Source: Christensenella sp964438705
Lineage (GTDB): Bacteria; Bacillota; Clostridia; Christensenellales; Christensenellaceae
NCBI GenBank assembly: GCA_964438705.1
Contig: CAYTKQ010000003.1
Location: 1-64,000, forward strand
Direction: 5' to 3'
Length of the DNA stretch: 64,000 nt
Shown: positions 42,501 to 49,700 of the stretch, piece after piece
How positions within the stretch are numbered: the stretch's first letter is position 1
Layout: each line of letters opens with the position of its first letter
Position numbers and translations under genes: made by a program
The notes under the pieces: model-generated
The model's input: only the letters and a program-made list of their open reading frames with translations
The model's database searches: none
Told to the model about the DNA's origin: nothing

Positions 42501-45218
42501 CCTTCCATCACAACCGATGGAATATATATTTTGGATGTGCGTACCACGGATGAAGCGGGCAATGCCAACGATGCGGGTGCGCAGACGATCCGGCTTGATG
42601 GCACTGTGCCCACGATGGACCCCATCGCGTTTGAACCGTCTGGCCTTGCGGGGATGCTGTTCCCCGGAAGTGTGAAGGTGCTGCTTTCAGGCAGCGACGC
42701 GACAAGCGGAATACTGCGGTATGAATATCAGGCGGTTCGCGCAGGGGATTCTTTTGACAACGCAAATTGGAGCCCCTATGGGCTGCTGTATGTTCAGCCG
42801 TCCTTTAAGGGAACGATCTATGCACGGGCGGTGGATCGCGCGGGCAATGTGAGTACCCTGCAAAGCGTGAGCATCAAGGTGGATATCGAGGTACCCGGTG
42901 CGCCTGCGCTGAGCGGCAAACAAAAAACGAGCCTGCAATCTTATACGGAGCGAACGTGGGAAAGCGAGGTCGTCGAAATCAACATTGCGCCAACGACCAC
43001 GCCGATTTCAGGAATCGACCACTATCAGGTATATGACGGAACAAATTGGAACGATCTTGCAGCAGGGGATTTGACGTTTGACGCGGATCAAAATGGGAAA
43101 ATTGTCTATCAAGTGCGCGCGGTATCGGGTACGGGTATCATTGGCCCGGCCTCGACATTTGAGGTCTGGCGGGATACGCAAACACCCGACCTTGCGATAG
43201 CCGCACAAACGGCGGACGGAGCGCCGTATACCGGGAACTGGACGAACCAGAATGTATCGGTTCATTTGAGCAACACCACGGCGAACCCGTCGGGCATTTT
43301 GTTCTTTGAGGCGTTTGGCGGCACAGAACGTCAGGTGACGGACGCAGTAGAATTTTTTGCGGATACGGCGCAGGGTGGAGATTTGCATACATTTGTAGCG
43401 AAGAACGGGACCAGTCCGCAGATTGCTTCTGCGGGGCAGGTATTCAATGTAAAAATAGACAAAACGGCACCTGAAATGCCGATGATTGAAATTGGTACGC
43501 CCGACGGATCAAACGGCTGGTATACAGCCGGTGCGGCGATCACTGTGACACAGGCGCCGCAGGACGCCGGCAGCCCCGTGACAACGCAGATATCGACTGA
43601 CGGCGGCGTGACGTGGAACGTGTATGCGTCCGATCCCGCTTTTCCGGCAGGCGATGGAGCGTACCGCTATGCGGTGCGCGCGGTGGATGAAGCGGGAAAT
43701 GTGAGCGGACAGGACGGCATCGCATTTGGCAAGGACAGTACGCCGCCCACGGCACTGACGTTTTCGTTCACAAAGGCGGACGGCACGCAGATCATTGCGG
43801 GAAACGGCGGCGCGATCGAGACCAACCAAGCGCTTTACGCAAAGATCAGCGGGACAGACGGCCTGTCCGGCATGAACAGTATCACCTATACGCTGCATGA
43901 GGACGGCATGGCGGACAGCATAATAGGGCCGTTGGTGGCGGACGCGACGGGCAGCGTGGTATTCGAGCTTCCGGTTGGGTTTAGGGGAACTGTCAGTGCG
44001 CACGGAACGGACAATGCCGGAAACGTGAACGCAAACGATATTGGGACGTCCCCGCGTGTGGTGATCGACAACAAGAGCGCAGCGACGGCGAAAATCGTAC
44101 CGGAACAGCAGCCCGCGAATAAGACATGGTACAGGGGCACGGTGAAGCTCGATCTGCGTGCGCAAGATACGCAGGCGGGGCTTTCGCGCGTGGTGATCAA
44201 GCTGAACAATGTAATCGAGCAGGACCATTCGTACCCGGCGCTGCCCACGGATGCGCAGGACTATCAACTGGAAATACCCGGTACGCAAGCGGAGAACATC
44301 GTGGAAATGATCGCGTATGACCGCTATGGCAACGAGACGGTAACACAGCAGATCGTCAACATCGACAACACGACGCCTGCCCCGCCGAACATACAGGAAA
44401 TGCTGCGCGACGCAAATTATGTGCCGCCGGTGATCACTTATCCCGGCATGCCCACACCCACGCCGGACAAAAATGGGTTTGTCGGCGGACAAAAGAACTA
44501 TGATAGCGCGTGGGTCAATATGCCCGTTTATTTTGAGCTGGGGGGCGACGACACGATCCCGTCGGGATTTGCGTATTTTGAATACAGCGTTTCGAATGAC
44601 GGCGGGGCAAGCTGGAGCGACTGGAGCGAAATTGCCGACAATGCCGCAAAAACGCATCAGACGGATTTTGATCAACAGGCCGAATATCGTTTCCGCGTGG
44701 TAAGCAATGTGGGTGCGGTGAGCCCGGCAAGCGCTCCGGTGAAAGCGAAAATCGATACGAAGACGCCGCCCATGGCGCGCATTGATATCGCCGGACAAAT
44801 TGGTGCGGGGGGGCGCTACACTTCTACGCCCGTCGTCACAGTGAGTGCGCCGTCCGAGGAGGAAGGGATCCACAGTCCGGTCACCACCTATGCGGAGCTG
44901 ATTGATGCATCCGGCGGTATGGGCGTACAGCAGGCGCAGATGCTTCACGCAGGGGAACAGACAAACCTCACGGTGCCGGAGGGGGATTACAGACTGCGCG
45001 TATACACCAAGGACGAAGCGGGGAACGTTTCCGCCATACAGGAACCCGATATTCAAGTGCATATCGGAAATGACGGGGAAACAACAGGCCAAAGGCCTTC
45101 GCCGCGCACCGGAGATGATGATCCGATGGATATATGGGTGCTGATCGGCCTTGTTTCGGCGGGCGTTGCAGGAGCGGCAGCGATATGGCGCGTTCAACAA
45201 AAAAAGCGCGCGCACTGA
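36600..45218 (+). CDS. Giant repeat surface protein with SPxTG sorting signal
   Basis: A 2872-residue exported protein. Signal peptide at 1-27 (ending QGFA), then about 100 residues rich in Pro, Ala, Glu and Ser. An N-terminal domain of unknown type (about 140-420) follows, then a NEW3-like beta domain (about 422-500). From about 500 to 2820 come roughly 23 Ig-like modules of about 100 residues. Most are joined by an IDKTAP or RDTxTP-like linker and contain GYY/AGN motifs. The C-terminus has SPRTG (2834-2838), acidic residues, one helix and a basic tail: a sortase signal of the (S/P)PxTG class. No enzyme domain is seen. Adhesion or wall structure is the likely role. No sortase gene is nearby. 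Confidence 0.93.
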   Translation: MKNFKKVCYFALAILVCVAFMPVQGFATLTGAEEAADEIISEPSPAPPDAVQDAGEGDAEPDGAPTGEAPLATQVPSPLPTDAEKAPGPSSPQPSATPEEPQASADPAEPSGEPVPDFTPLGPPLQKTMARSISLYSVPSSPQFSIGGQPGDYLYLIYDRGDSGVRYKNMATLEVFKDDKAGTGSWQTQYYDNNSSGVSIYYSINGVPRHYVTPYYTTWAASAGTQLKDSDAVVTKPDNNTISVKWINSEFTFEMRYIYRSGSLSFQREYYLTNTSGAQMTNVKLVYGGDTYFGGNDYGYSYWDPNLNMVYVRSSDSASNFMGLSSGSAGAYFGGAYNLGAVFADQATLPNSVTTANTDQSYYLQWNKQYINASETFSPSATESYSIGGALQVISPQNQGLASPTADTKIKYSFLAVNTDGVSAQYDFTAVSSRGYSVDITPSSASIAANAQKQVDVTVTIPAGAAVGDDKITFTGTNNSTGVKSVAYAITTITTPPDVTPPVIGNISYTKNTTWVSGSETVGFTVTDNVAVDNTWVRVQDPSGSSVSVTKGTGNAYSFVAAASGIYTINAKDTSGNAALPAYTKQINVDNTPPVVGGIRIAPKGTINYTSILNTASYGYFTNVSSEITVTANDAGSGVSSLRYQFVARNGSINESAWVSMDYSANPLQTRDVVFSALPNYAASPVTPFVGNVAVRLTDAAGNTTTTTLTQNGKYVSENTAPNAGITAITTGFDPAKWYTSVAFRAVASDPDSGLQKVELLNNDTVNYTNTPTSQASGQGASSSVFNYTATAPGIYSVRARATDKSGNTGMSVGQEVRICNQTPVLVLTPEPPTGWTNTNVVLNLSNSNTQVYSPVTYYYQRQGDSAWQTIGTAEPGASTTFTLNANTNATYIFKAITATGKESVALSRTIQIDKTAPSAAVVHTQAQTAGFAQDTPDGDNGWYKTIPSISITPPAPVADTNESPVKTMYRFAAEPNFASASAIEYNGTNPVITVSGKYVLEVFTRDAAGNESAHQTRYIDVDTVVPVIGEITMRAMNLGDVTGVWDLFALFGGNVIVSAPVSDNASGLFGVYYQLVADGATFDPAGSFTRCATGTDGTYQLTVSPQFKGTVYLAVKDNAGNGTYKVSGKLIADSEPPTTPSIDAGGYTQGTWTAAPVKIQAGGSSALSGIAGYYYRVKGEPDLIEMPPGGLNANINAETTYQIYAKSNLGMLSAPTEFVVRCDTLTPQITAMERQTDPTNQDVDIDMTASAGLSGIKRITVSLNGGTAIDITPRFINGSGTMKLSASGRYTFTIENGMGITSSTTCSITNIDKQAPDQPAYSVAPDTKNPAGNEPWRTEAQTITVTPVTADGGSAVVTYYALYATGQPAPAGTAYTVPITVDTDGVYTFEVWAQDAAGNQSGRQTRQISIDKTPPNVTMTLDGTSPFTNSADVLFTTNDDLSGVWYVVYTVKNADGSVKDSGYRGMTGGSVRINVAAPFEGTVEARIYDHAGNSAGETSETFVVTQGITVTRASAAEKTSGLPYYGRWLNDEVTFVLDVAGPLPEDTTVTGYEFSTDGNTWVNTGVVFDPVAQTAAFTTSAEGENTYYFRALTEYHNPSTGTDTPIEGIPTPAFTTRIDTTAPNVPTATIAQSEYASGVYNGYITVTLAGSDTVSAIRTLQYSLNGGTTWQNYSGAFNINPQFAGGVMMRAEDMAGNTNDGTTGSFVIDRAEPAPPTLSAMAGSDAYGGNAWTREDVVISVSGGEPSPPPTGFSGIAKYEYSTDGGASWQTTGAGNTITINTDGKTNVRVRAVSKAGIAGGFAVFSVWRDSVTPDITVSAAANEMPYDGTTWTAGDVTFTLDTTNTYASSYHYEYQKTGDSGWTKLPGNTLTISESGNVGYVFRIVSETGSTDSPVYTVKIDKIKPGKASATVSGTLGQNGWYTALTGITIPQVTLDVDDIQRSDITAMYSLYQPGAEPPAYAPGTPSITTDGIYILDVRTTDEAGNANDAGAQTIRLDGTVPTMDPIAFEPSGLAGMLFPGSVKVLLSGSDATSGILRYEYQAVRAGDSFDNANWSPYGLLYVQPSFKGTIYARAVDRAGNVSTLQSVSIKVDIEVPGAPALSGKQKTSLQSYTERTWESEVVEINIAPTTTPISGIDHYQVYDGTNWNDLAAGDLTFDADQNGKIVYQVRAVSGTGIIGPASTFEVWRDTQTPDLAIAAQTADGAPYTGNWTNQNVSVHLSNTTANPSGILFFEAFGGTERQVTDAVEFFADTAQGGDLHTFVAKNGTSPQIASAGQVFNVKIDKTAPEMPMIEIGTPDGSNGWYTAGAAITVTQAPQDAGSPVTTQISTDGGVTWNVYASDPAFPAGDGAYRYAVRAVDEAGNVSGQDGIAFGKDSTPPTALTFSFTKADGTQIIAGNGGAIETNQALYAKISGTDGLSGMNSITYTLHEDGMADSIIGPLVADATGSVVFELPVGFRGTVSAHGTDNAGNVNANDIGTSPRVVIDNKSAATAKIVPEQQPANKTWYRGTVKLDLRAQDTQAGLSRVVIKLNNVIEQDHSYPALPTDAQDYQLEIPGTQAENIVEMIAYDRYGNETVTQQIVNIDNTTPAPPNIQEMLRDANYVPPVITYPGMPTPTPDKNGFVGGQKNYDSAWVNMPVYFELGGDDTIPSGFAYFEYSVSNDGGASWSDWSEIADNAAKTHQTDFDQQAEYRFRVVSNVGAVSPASAPVKAKIDTKTPPMARIDIAGQIGAGGRYTSTPVVTVSAPSEEEGIHSPVTTYAELIDASGGMGVQQAQMLHAGEQTNLTVPEGDYRLRVYTKDEAGNVSAIQEPDIQVHIGNDGETTGQRPSPRTGDDDPMDIWVLIGLVSAGVAGAAAIWRVQQKKRAH

Positions 45219-45233
45219 GTGAGGTGCGCGCGC
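45199..45233 (-). terminator. pfkA terminator overlapping the giant gene's 3' end
   Basis: On the minus strand a 9 bp stem (GCGCGCGCA/TGCGCGCGC) is followed by seven T. The hairpin contains the stop codon of the convergent surface protein gene. Confidence 0.85.
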
Positions 45234-45245
45234 AGATAAACGGGA

Positions 45246-46322
45246 TCAGTCACCCAGGCAGATGCCGATGTTGCGGGCCGCGCGGACGATGTCACTGTCC
45301 AGCGTGACGAGCTTCGTTTTGCCCGCGACGTCGCACAGCTTATTTTCCGCAAGCTTGCCTTTTTGCATTGCCACAGAATAGCCAAATTTCTTTTTATAGA
45401 TAAGCTCGGCGGCAAGCGTGCCAAACTTTGTGGACAGCACGCGATCATAAGCGCTGGGCGTTCCGCCGCGCTGGATGTGCCCGGGGACCACGACGCGCGT
45501 TTCGATTCCCGTCGTTGACGCGATGGCATGCGCGAGACGTTCGGAGACTGAGGTGAAGCCTTCCGTCGCGCGTTTTTCGCGCACTTCTTTGCGCTTCAGA
45601 GCTGCTTCGTCGCTGCGCAGCGCACCTTCGGCGATCGCCACAATGGAAAAAGCCTTGCCGTGTTCTGCGCGCTTCCTGACCGCCTCGATGACCGTTTCGC
45701 GGTCATAGGGGATCTCCGGGATGAGGACGACGTCCGCGCCGCCCGCAACGCCTGCGTAAATGGTGAGCCAGCCGGCCTTGTTGCCCATCAGCTCAACAAC
45801 CATCACACGCCCGTGGCTCGCAGCCGTGGTGTGCACACGGTCGATCACGTCCGTTGCAATATCCACAGCCGTGTGGAAGCCGAAGGTGACGTCCGTTCCC
45901 CAGATGTCGTTGTCGATGGTCTTGGGAAGCCCGATCACGTTGAGGCCTTCCTCGGCGAGCAGGTTAGCCGTTTTGTGGGTGCCGTTCCCGCCGAGCGTGC
46001 ACAGGCAGTCAAGCCCCATTTTTTCGTAATTCTGCACCATGCTTTTGACCTTATCAACGTTGTCGTCGCCGATCTTGCGCATGTCTTTGAAGGGCGTACG
46101 CGCCGTGCCGAGGATGGTGCCGCCGAGCGTCAGAATTCCGGAAAATTCACTCTGCTGCATCACGCGGGAATGCCCGCGTATCAGCCCGGAATATCCCTCC
46201 GCGATGCCGACGATCTCCACATCCTCCATGCGGTCGTAAGCCGCGCGTGCAACGCCGCGGATCGCCGCATTGAGCCCCGGGCAATCGCCCCCGCTCGTTA
46301 AAATGCCGATTCGTTTTGCCAT
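45246..46322 (-). CDS. pfkA: 6-phosphofructokinase, PKTIDND subgroup
   Basis: Phosphorylates fructose 6-phosphate in glycolysis. The 358 residues show GGDCPGLNA near the start, GGNGTHK (111-117) and PKTIDND (133-139). In this family a Gly at the fourth position of the GGxGT motif, with the PKTID lysine, marks an ATP-using group related to PPi-dependent enzymes. The Asn in place of Asp in GG(D/N)GT is notable. The ATG at 46322 lies 7 nt from GGAGG; ATG 46325 and TTG 46328 are alternatives. The start overlaps or abuts the stop of the thioesterase gene, so it is translationally coupled. Confidence 0.92.
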   Translation of the reverse strand: MAKRIGILTSGGDCPGLNAAIRGVARAAYDRMEDVEIVGIAEGYSGLIRGHSRVMQQSEFSGILTLGGTILGTARTPFKDMRKIGDDNVDKVKSMVQNYEKMGLDCLCTLGGNGTHKTANLLAEEGLNVIGLPKTIDNDIWGTDVTFGFHTAVDIATDVIDRVHTTAASHGRVMVVELMGNKAGWLTIYAGVAGGADVVLIPEIPYDRETVIEAVRKRAEHGKAFSIVAIAEGALRSDEAALKRKEVREKRATEGFTSVSERLAHAIASTTGIETRVVVPGHIQRGGTPSAYDRVLSTKFGTLAAELIYKKKFGYSVAMQKGKLAENKLCDVAGKTKLVTLDSDIVRAARNIGICLGD

Positions 46323-46324
46323 CA

Positions 46325-47071
46325 TCAATCCTCCCCCTGTTTTTCCCAGACTACGGAAGCGTCGAACACCGTTTTATCTCCCGTTTTTCCGCACACATAA
46401 TGTATGCCTTCCGCCTCTTTATGAAAAAGATCGACGCTTTGGCCCATATAGGCCTCGGCGATGAAATTGATTTTGAAATCCTTCACAGAATCCCGCTTGA
46501 GCGTATCGAGATCAAACAGTTCGCAAATCCAGTCTGCGTATTTTGCGTTGTTGAGATGCCCGTTCATATCGACCTCACTATAAGCGACGGTGCGTGTACA
46601 CGCGAGGGGCATCTCTTCCGGCAGTCTGATTTTGGTGGGGTCGGGCAGGGCAAGACCGTGCGAGAGGTCGTAGGGGTAATTTTCCCCGATTTCTCCGGTG
46701 CGGCACAAAGAGCGTTCCTTGATGTTGAACAGCACCCAAAGAGAGGTGGCGCGCCCGAGTTCCTTGCCAAACGCATCGAGAAACATCGTATGGCGGACAA
46801 AAAATAGCTTTGTGGGTTTGCCCGGCCACGTCACGACCTTGATTTCATCCATGAGATCAGGATAGCGGTCCATTTGCAGGTGCAGGCGGGTAAGCATCCA
46901 CGCCATACCACGTTCCTCCACCAGTTCCTGTCTGCCTGCGTGCGCAAGAATGGCGTGATCCTCGGCAATTTCCTGCATGCGCGTGAAAATGGCGGACGGC
47001 CGCCATTTTGATTTTGTGTCCACGTCGTACGCGCGGATCGTATATTCCTGCTCTAGTTTTGTGTTGTCCAT
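46325..47071 (-). CDS. Acyl-ACP thioesterase
   Basis: A 248-residue double hot-dog protein of the acyl-ACP thioesterase family (plant FatA/FatB relatives). It releases free fatty acids from acyl carrier protein. Typical segments are DVDTKSKWRPSAIFTRMQEIAEDHA, the early WMLTRLHLQMDRYP, and SEVDMNGHLNNAKYADWI with the catalytic Asn/His region. GGAG lies upstream of the ATG. It is the first gene of a two-gene operon with pfkA. Substrate chain length is unknown. Confidence 0.9.
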   Translation of the reverse strand: MDNTKLEQEYTIRAYDVDTKSKWRPSAIFTRMQEIAEDHAILAHAGRQELVEERGMAWMLTRLHLQMDRYPDLMDEIKVVTWPGKPTKLFFVRHTMFLDAFGKELGRATSLWVLFNIKERSLCRTGEIGENYPYDLSHGLALPDPTKIRLPEEMPLACTRTVAYSEVDMNGHLNNAKYADWICELFDLDTLKRDSVKDFKINFIAEAYMGQSVDLFHKEAEGIHYVCGKTGDKTVFDASVVWEKQGED

Positions 47072-47125
47072 CAGCGACTCCAGTATGTTGTGATTGCTAC
47101 ATCCATCTTACCACTTTGCGATGCA

Positions 47126-47157
47126 AAAAAAAAGAGCGGGGATCAGAAATCCCCGCG
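47126..47157 (-). terminator. Terminator after the amino acid ABC ATPase gene
   Basis: Minus-strand stem GCGGGGAT/ATCCCCGC and a run of T. Confidence 0.85.
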
Positions 47158-47172
47158 TGTGTGACGAAAACG

Positions 47173-47934
47173 TCATACGCTCAGCAGCTTGTTTAAGAAT
47201 GCGCGGATGCGGCCTTCCTTTGGGTTGACGAGAAGCTCTTCCGGCGTGCCGCGCTCAAGGATGCGGCCGTCGTCCATAAATACGACGTTGCTGGCGACCT
47301 CCTTGGCGAAACCCATTTCGTGCGTGACGATGAGCATGGTCATGTGCTCTGCCGCAAGCTCTTTGATGACCTGCAGAACCTCGCCGGTGAGCTCGGGGTC
47401 GAGCGCGGAGGTGGGTTCGTCAAAGCACAGGATGTCAGGGTCCATCGCAAGTGCGCGCGCAATGGCGACACGCTGACTTTGCCCGCCCGAAAGCTCGAAC
47501 GGATAGGCGTCGGCGCGATCGGCAAGGCCAACCTTTTTGAGCAGTCCGAGCGCCGTTTCCTCAGCATTTTGCTTTGAGATTTTATCCACATGAATGGGGG
47601 CGAGCGTCAGGTTTTCCAGAACAGTAAGATGCGGAAACAGATTGAAATTCTGAAATACCATGCCAAGATGCAGCCGCGCCTTTGTGAGCGCTTCCTCAGG
47701 AAGATACACGCTCACGCCGTTTTTTTCCTCGGCGATGGCGGTGCCGTCCAAAATGATCGTGCCCTTTTCCGCGCGTTCGAGACAATTGATGCAGCGCAGC
47801 AGGGTGGATTTTCCACTGCCGGATGGGCCGATGATGGCCACGACCTCACCTTTTTCGATGGACAGGTCGATGTCCTTTAGTATATGGGTTTCGCCAAAGC
47901 TTTTATTCAGCTTCGTTACTTCGAGTACGCTCAT
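47173..47934 (-). CDS. Polar amino acid ABC transporter ATPase
   Basis: A 253-residue ATPase of the GlnQ/HisP type. It has Walker A GPSGSGKST, Q-loop FQNFNLFPHLTV, signature LSGGQSQR, Walker B ILCFDEPTSALD and the switch histidine in VTHEMGFA. It powers the importer encoded with the permease (47945) and binding protein (48688). Its gene lies 10 bp after the permease gene. Confidence 0.95.
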   Translation of the reverse strand: MSVLEVTKLNKSFGETHILKDIDLSIEKGEVVAIIGPSGSGKSTLLRCINCLERAEKGTIILDGTAIAEEKNGVSVYLPEEALTKARLHLGMVFQNFNLFPHLTVLENLTLAPIHVDKISKQNAEETALGLLKKVGLADRADAYPFELSGGQSQRVAIARALAMDPDILCFDEPTSALDPELTGEVLQVIKELAAEHMTMLIVTHEMGFAKEVASNVVFMDDGRILERGTPEELLVNPKEGRIRAFLNKLLSV

Positions 47935-47944
47935 ATCGTTATCC

Positions 47945-48616
47945 TCAAATCCTGTAGTAGTTCATGCGCTTTTCGATCTTTCGCAACACAACTGAAACGA
48001 TCGCGTTGATTGCAAGATAGAACAGCATAGCGATGATAAACGGAAGCACGGAGGCCTCGCGCATTGCCGCAGACTGTGCCATCTGGAACAGGTCACCCAG
48101 CGTGATGATGCTGACGAGCGCCGTATCCTTCACCAGATTGATGACCTCGTTGCCAAGGGAGGGCATAACGATCTTGAACACCTGCGGGACGACGATCTTG
48201 CGCATCGTGAGCCCCTTGGAAAGCCCGAGAACGGATGCGGCCTCGTATTGCCCCCGGTTGATGGACTGTACGCCTCCGCGAAAGATTTCGCTGAAATAGG
48301 CAGTATAATTGAGCACGAAGGAGATCAGGCCAGATTCGAAACGACCGAGGCGAAACACCTCTGCGGGGACTTTAAGCGTCGTTAAAAGCAAATTGATGCC
48401 GAAATATAAAAACATCACCTGCAAAATGAGAGGCGTGCCGCGCATGATCGTCAGATATACCGAATAAACGCCCCTGCCGATCTTATTTTTGCTGAGGCTG
48501 ATCTGCGAACCGAAAAAGCCGAGCGGGATCGAAATCGCGAGGGTCAACGCGAACAATGAAAATGTGATCCCCAAACCGTTTGAGAGTTCTGCAATCAGAC
48601 TAAAAAACTTTTCCAT
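47945..48616 (-). CDS. Polar amino acid ABC transporter permease
   Basis: A 223-residue HisM/GlnP-type permease with about five helices. The EAA loop reads EAASVLGLSKGLTMRKIVVPQVFK, and RGTPLILQ precedes it. It works as a homodimer, or with an unlinked partner, since only one permease is present. It lies in the same operon as the binding protein but behind a hairpin at 48643-48677. Confidence 0.94.
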   Translation of the reverse strand: MEKFFSLIAELSNGLGITFSLFALTLAISIPLGFFGSQISLSKNKIGRGVYSVYLTIMRGTPLILQVMFLYFGINLLLTTLKVPAEVFRLGRFESGLISFVLNYTAYFSEIFRGGVQSINRGQYEAASVLGLSKGLTMRKIVVPQVFKIVMPSLGNEVINLVKDTALVSIITLGDLFQMAQSAAMREASVLPFIIAMLFYLAINAIVSVVLRKIEKRMNYYRI

Positions 48617-48642
48617 AATATAACTCCGATTGGAATGAAATG

Positions 48643-48677
48643 AAAAAACCGGGCAACGCGATCAAGCGCTGCCCGTG
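48643..48677 (-). terminator. Intra-operon hairpin/terminator after the binding protein gene
   Basis: Minus-strand stem CGGGCA/TGCCCG, extended by further pairs, ending in T6. It likely reduces expression of permease and ATPase relative to the binding protein. Confidence 0.7.
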
Positions 48678-48687
48678 TTTTATGCTG

Positions 48688-49569
48688 TTAAAACGTTGTG
48701 ACGTCCCTGCCGAACCATTTTTCACTGATCGTTGCGGCGGTGCCGTCTTCCTTCATCTGCTTGAGCGCATCCATGACGGCGGTCATGAAGGCTTCTTCGC
48801 CCTTGCGAAAGCCGATGCCGTATTCCTCGGGAGCAAGCGTTTCCTCGAGAATTACGTATTTGTCCGGGTCCTTGGCAAGGTAGTAGTCAGCGACGATGGA
48901 ATCCACCGCCAGCGCATCCACGTTTCCGGAATAGACGTCCATCATAGCCATGACGTTATCTGTAAAATTCACCTGCTCACCAATGGAGGCGGAGAGCTCA
49001 GGATTGTCGGCAATGGCCGCCTGTGCGGAGGAACCGTCCTGCACCGCAAGCTTTTTGCCCGCAAGATCGGTAAGGCTTTTGATGGGAGAATCCTTCGTGA
49101 CCACGATGACCTGCTCGTTCTGCATATAAGGAGCGCTCATCAAAAGCGCTTCTTTGCGCTCGTCGGTGATGGTGAAGCCGTTCCACAGAAGATCGACGTT
49201 GCCGGAATTAAGCTCCATTTCCTTTGCCTTCCAATTGATTGGCTGCAGCTTGACCTCGATGCCCATGTGTTCGGCGACCGCCTTTGCAAGCTCAACATCG
49301 AACCCGGTGTATTCGCCGTTTTCATCCTTATAGCCCATGGGGGGGAAATTTTCATCGAAGCCCATGATAAACACGCCCTTGTCCATGATTTTTGTGAGGG
49401 AAGCGTCTGCCGTTTCTCCTTCGGAGGCCGAGGCATCGGCGGTTGGGCTTGGCTCAGATGAAGCGGAGGCGGATGCCTGTGCGTCCGCAGCCGGAGCGGC
49501 GGGGGCGCAGCCTGCAAAAATTCCAAGCGCGAGAATCGCGACAAGCGTCAATAACAATACTTTTTTCAT
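48688..49569 (-). CDS. Amino acid ABC transporter substrate-binding lipoprotein
   Basis: A 293-residue lipoprotein of solute-binding family 3. The lipobox is IFAGC with C21 lipidated. A spacer of about 40 residues rich in Ser, Ala, Glu and Pro follows, then the domain with GFDENFPPMGYKDENGEYTGFDVELA and GNVDLLWNGFTITDERK. It captures a polar amino acid, not predictable further. The ATG at 49569 has AGGAG 10 nt upstream; a longer frame to 49593 lacks a ribosome site. Confidence 0.93.
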   Translation of the reverse strand: MKKVLLLTLVAILALGIFAGCAPAAPAADAQASASASSEPSPTADASASEGETADASLTKIMDKGVFIMGFDENFPPMGYKDENGEYTGFDVELAKAVAEHMGIEVKLQPINWKAKEMELNSGNVDLLWNGFTITDERKEALLMSAPYMQNEQVIVVTKDSPIKSLTDLAGKKLAVQDGSSAQAAIADNPELSASIGEQVNFTDNVMAMMDVYSGNVDALAVDSIVADYYLAKDPDKYVILEETLAPEEYGIGFRKGEEAFMTAVMDALKQMKEDGTAATISEKWFGRDVTTF

Positions 49570-49615
49570 TTCAATCAAGCTCCTTTGTGTCACTCATTTT
49601 TTTGTTATGTGTATT

Positions 49616-49644
49616 ATTATAATTCATCATGCTAAATTAGTAAA
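49616..49644 (-). promoter_or_regulatory. Promoter of the amino acid ABC operon
   Basis: Minus-strand TTTACT (49644-49639) and TATAAT (49621-49616), spacer 17 bp. Confidence 0.7.
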
Positions 49645-49663
49645 GCGATAGTGTGAAAAAATA

Positions 49664-49692
49664 TAAAAAGGCCGCCCCAAAAAGGGCGGCCC
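49664..49692 (-). terminator. Terminator after the G1P dehydrogenase gene
   Basis: Minus-strand stem GGCCGCCC/GGGCGGCC with a TTTTT loop and a T5 tail. Confidence 0.85.
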
Positions 49693-49700
49693 CAAAACGT

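Noticed and set aside
43509..45215. 568-codon minus-strand ORF opposite the surface protein
   Set aside because: It mirrors the codon bias of the real gene, is rich in Arg/His/Cys and has no recognisable domain.
36600..45218. Surface protein repeats as a CRISPR or DNA satellite
   Set aside because: The repeats are diverged protein modules of about 300 bp without short identical units or spacers.
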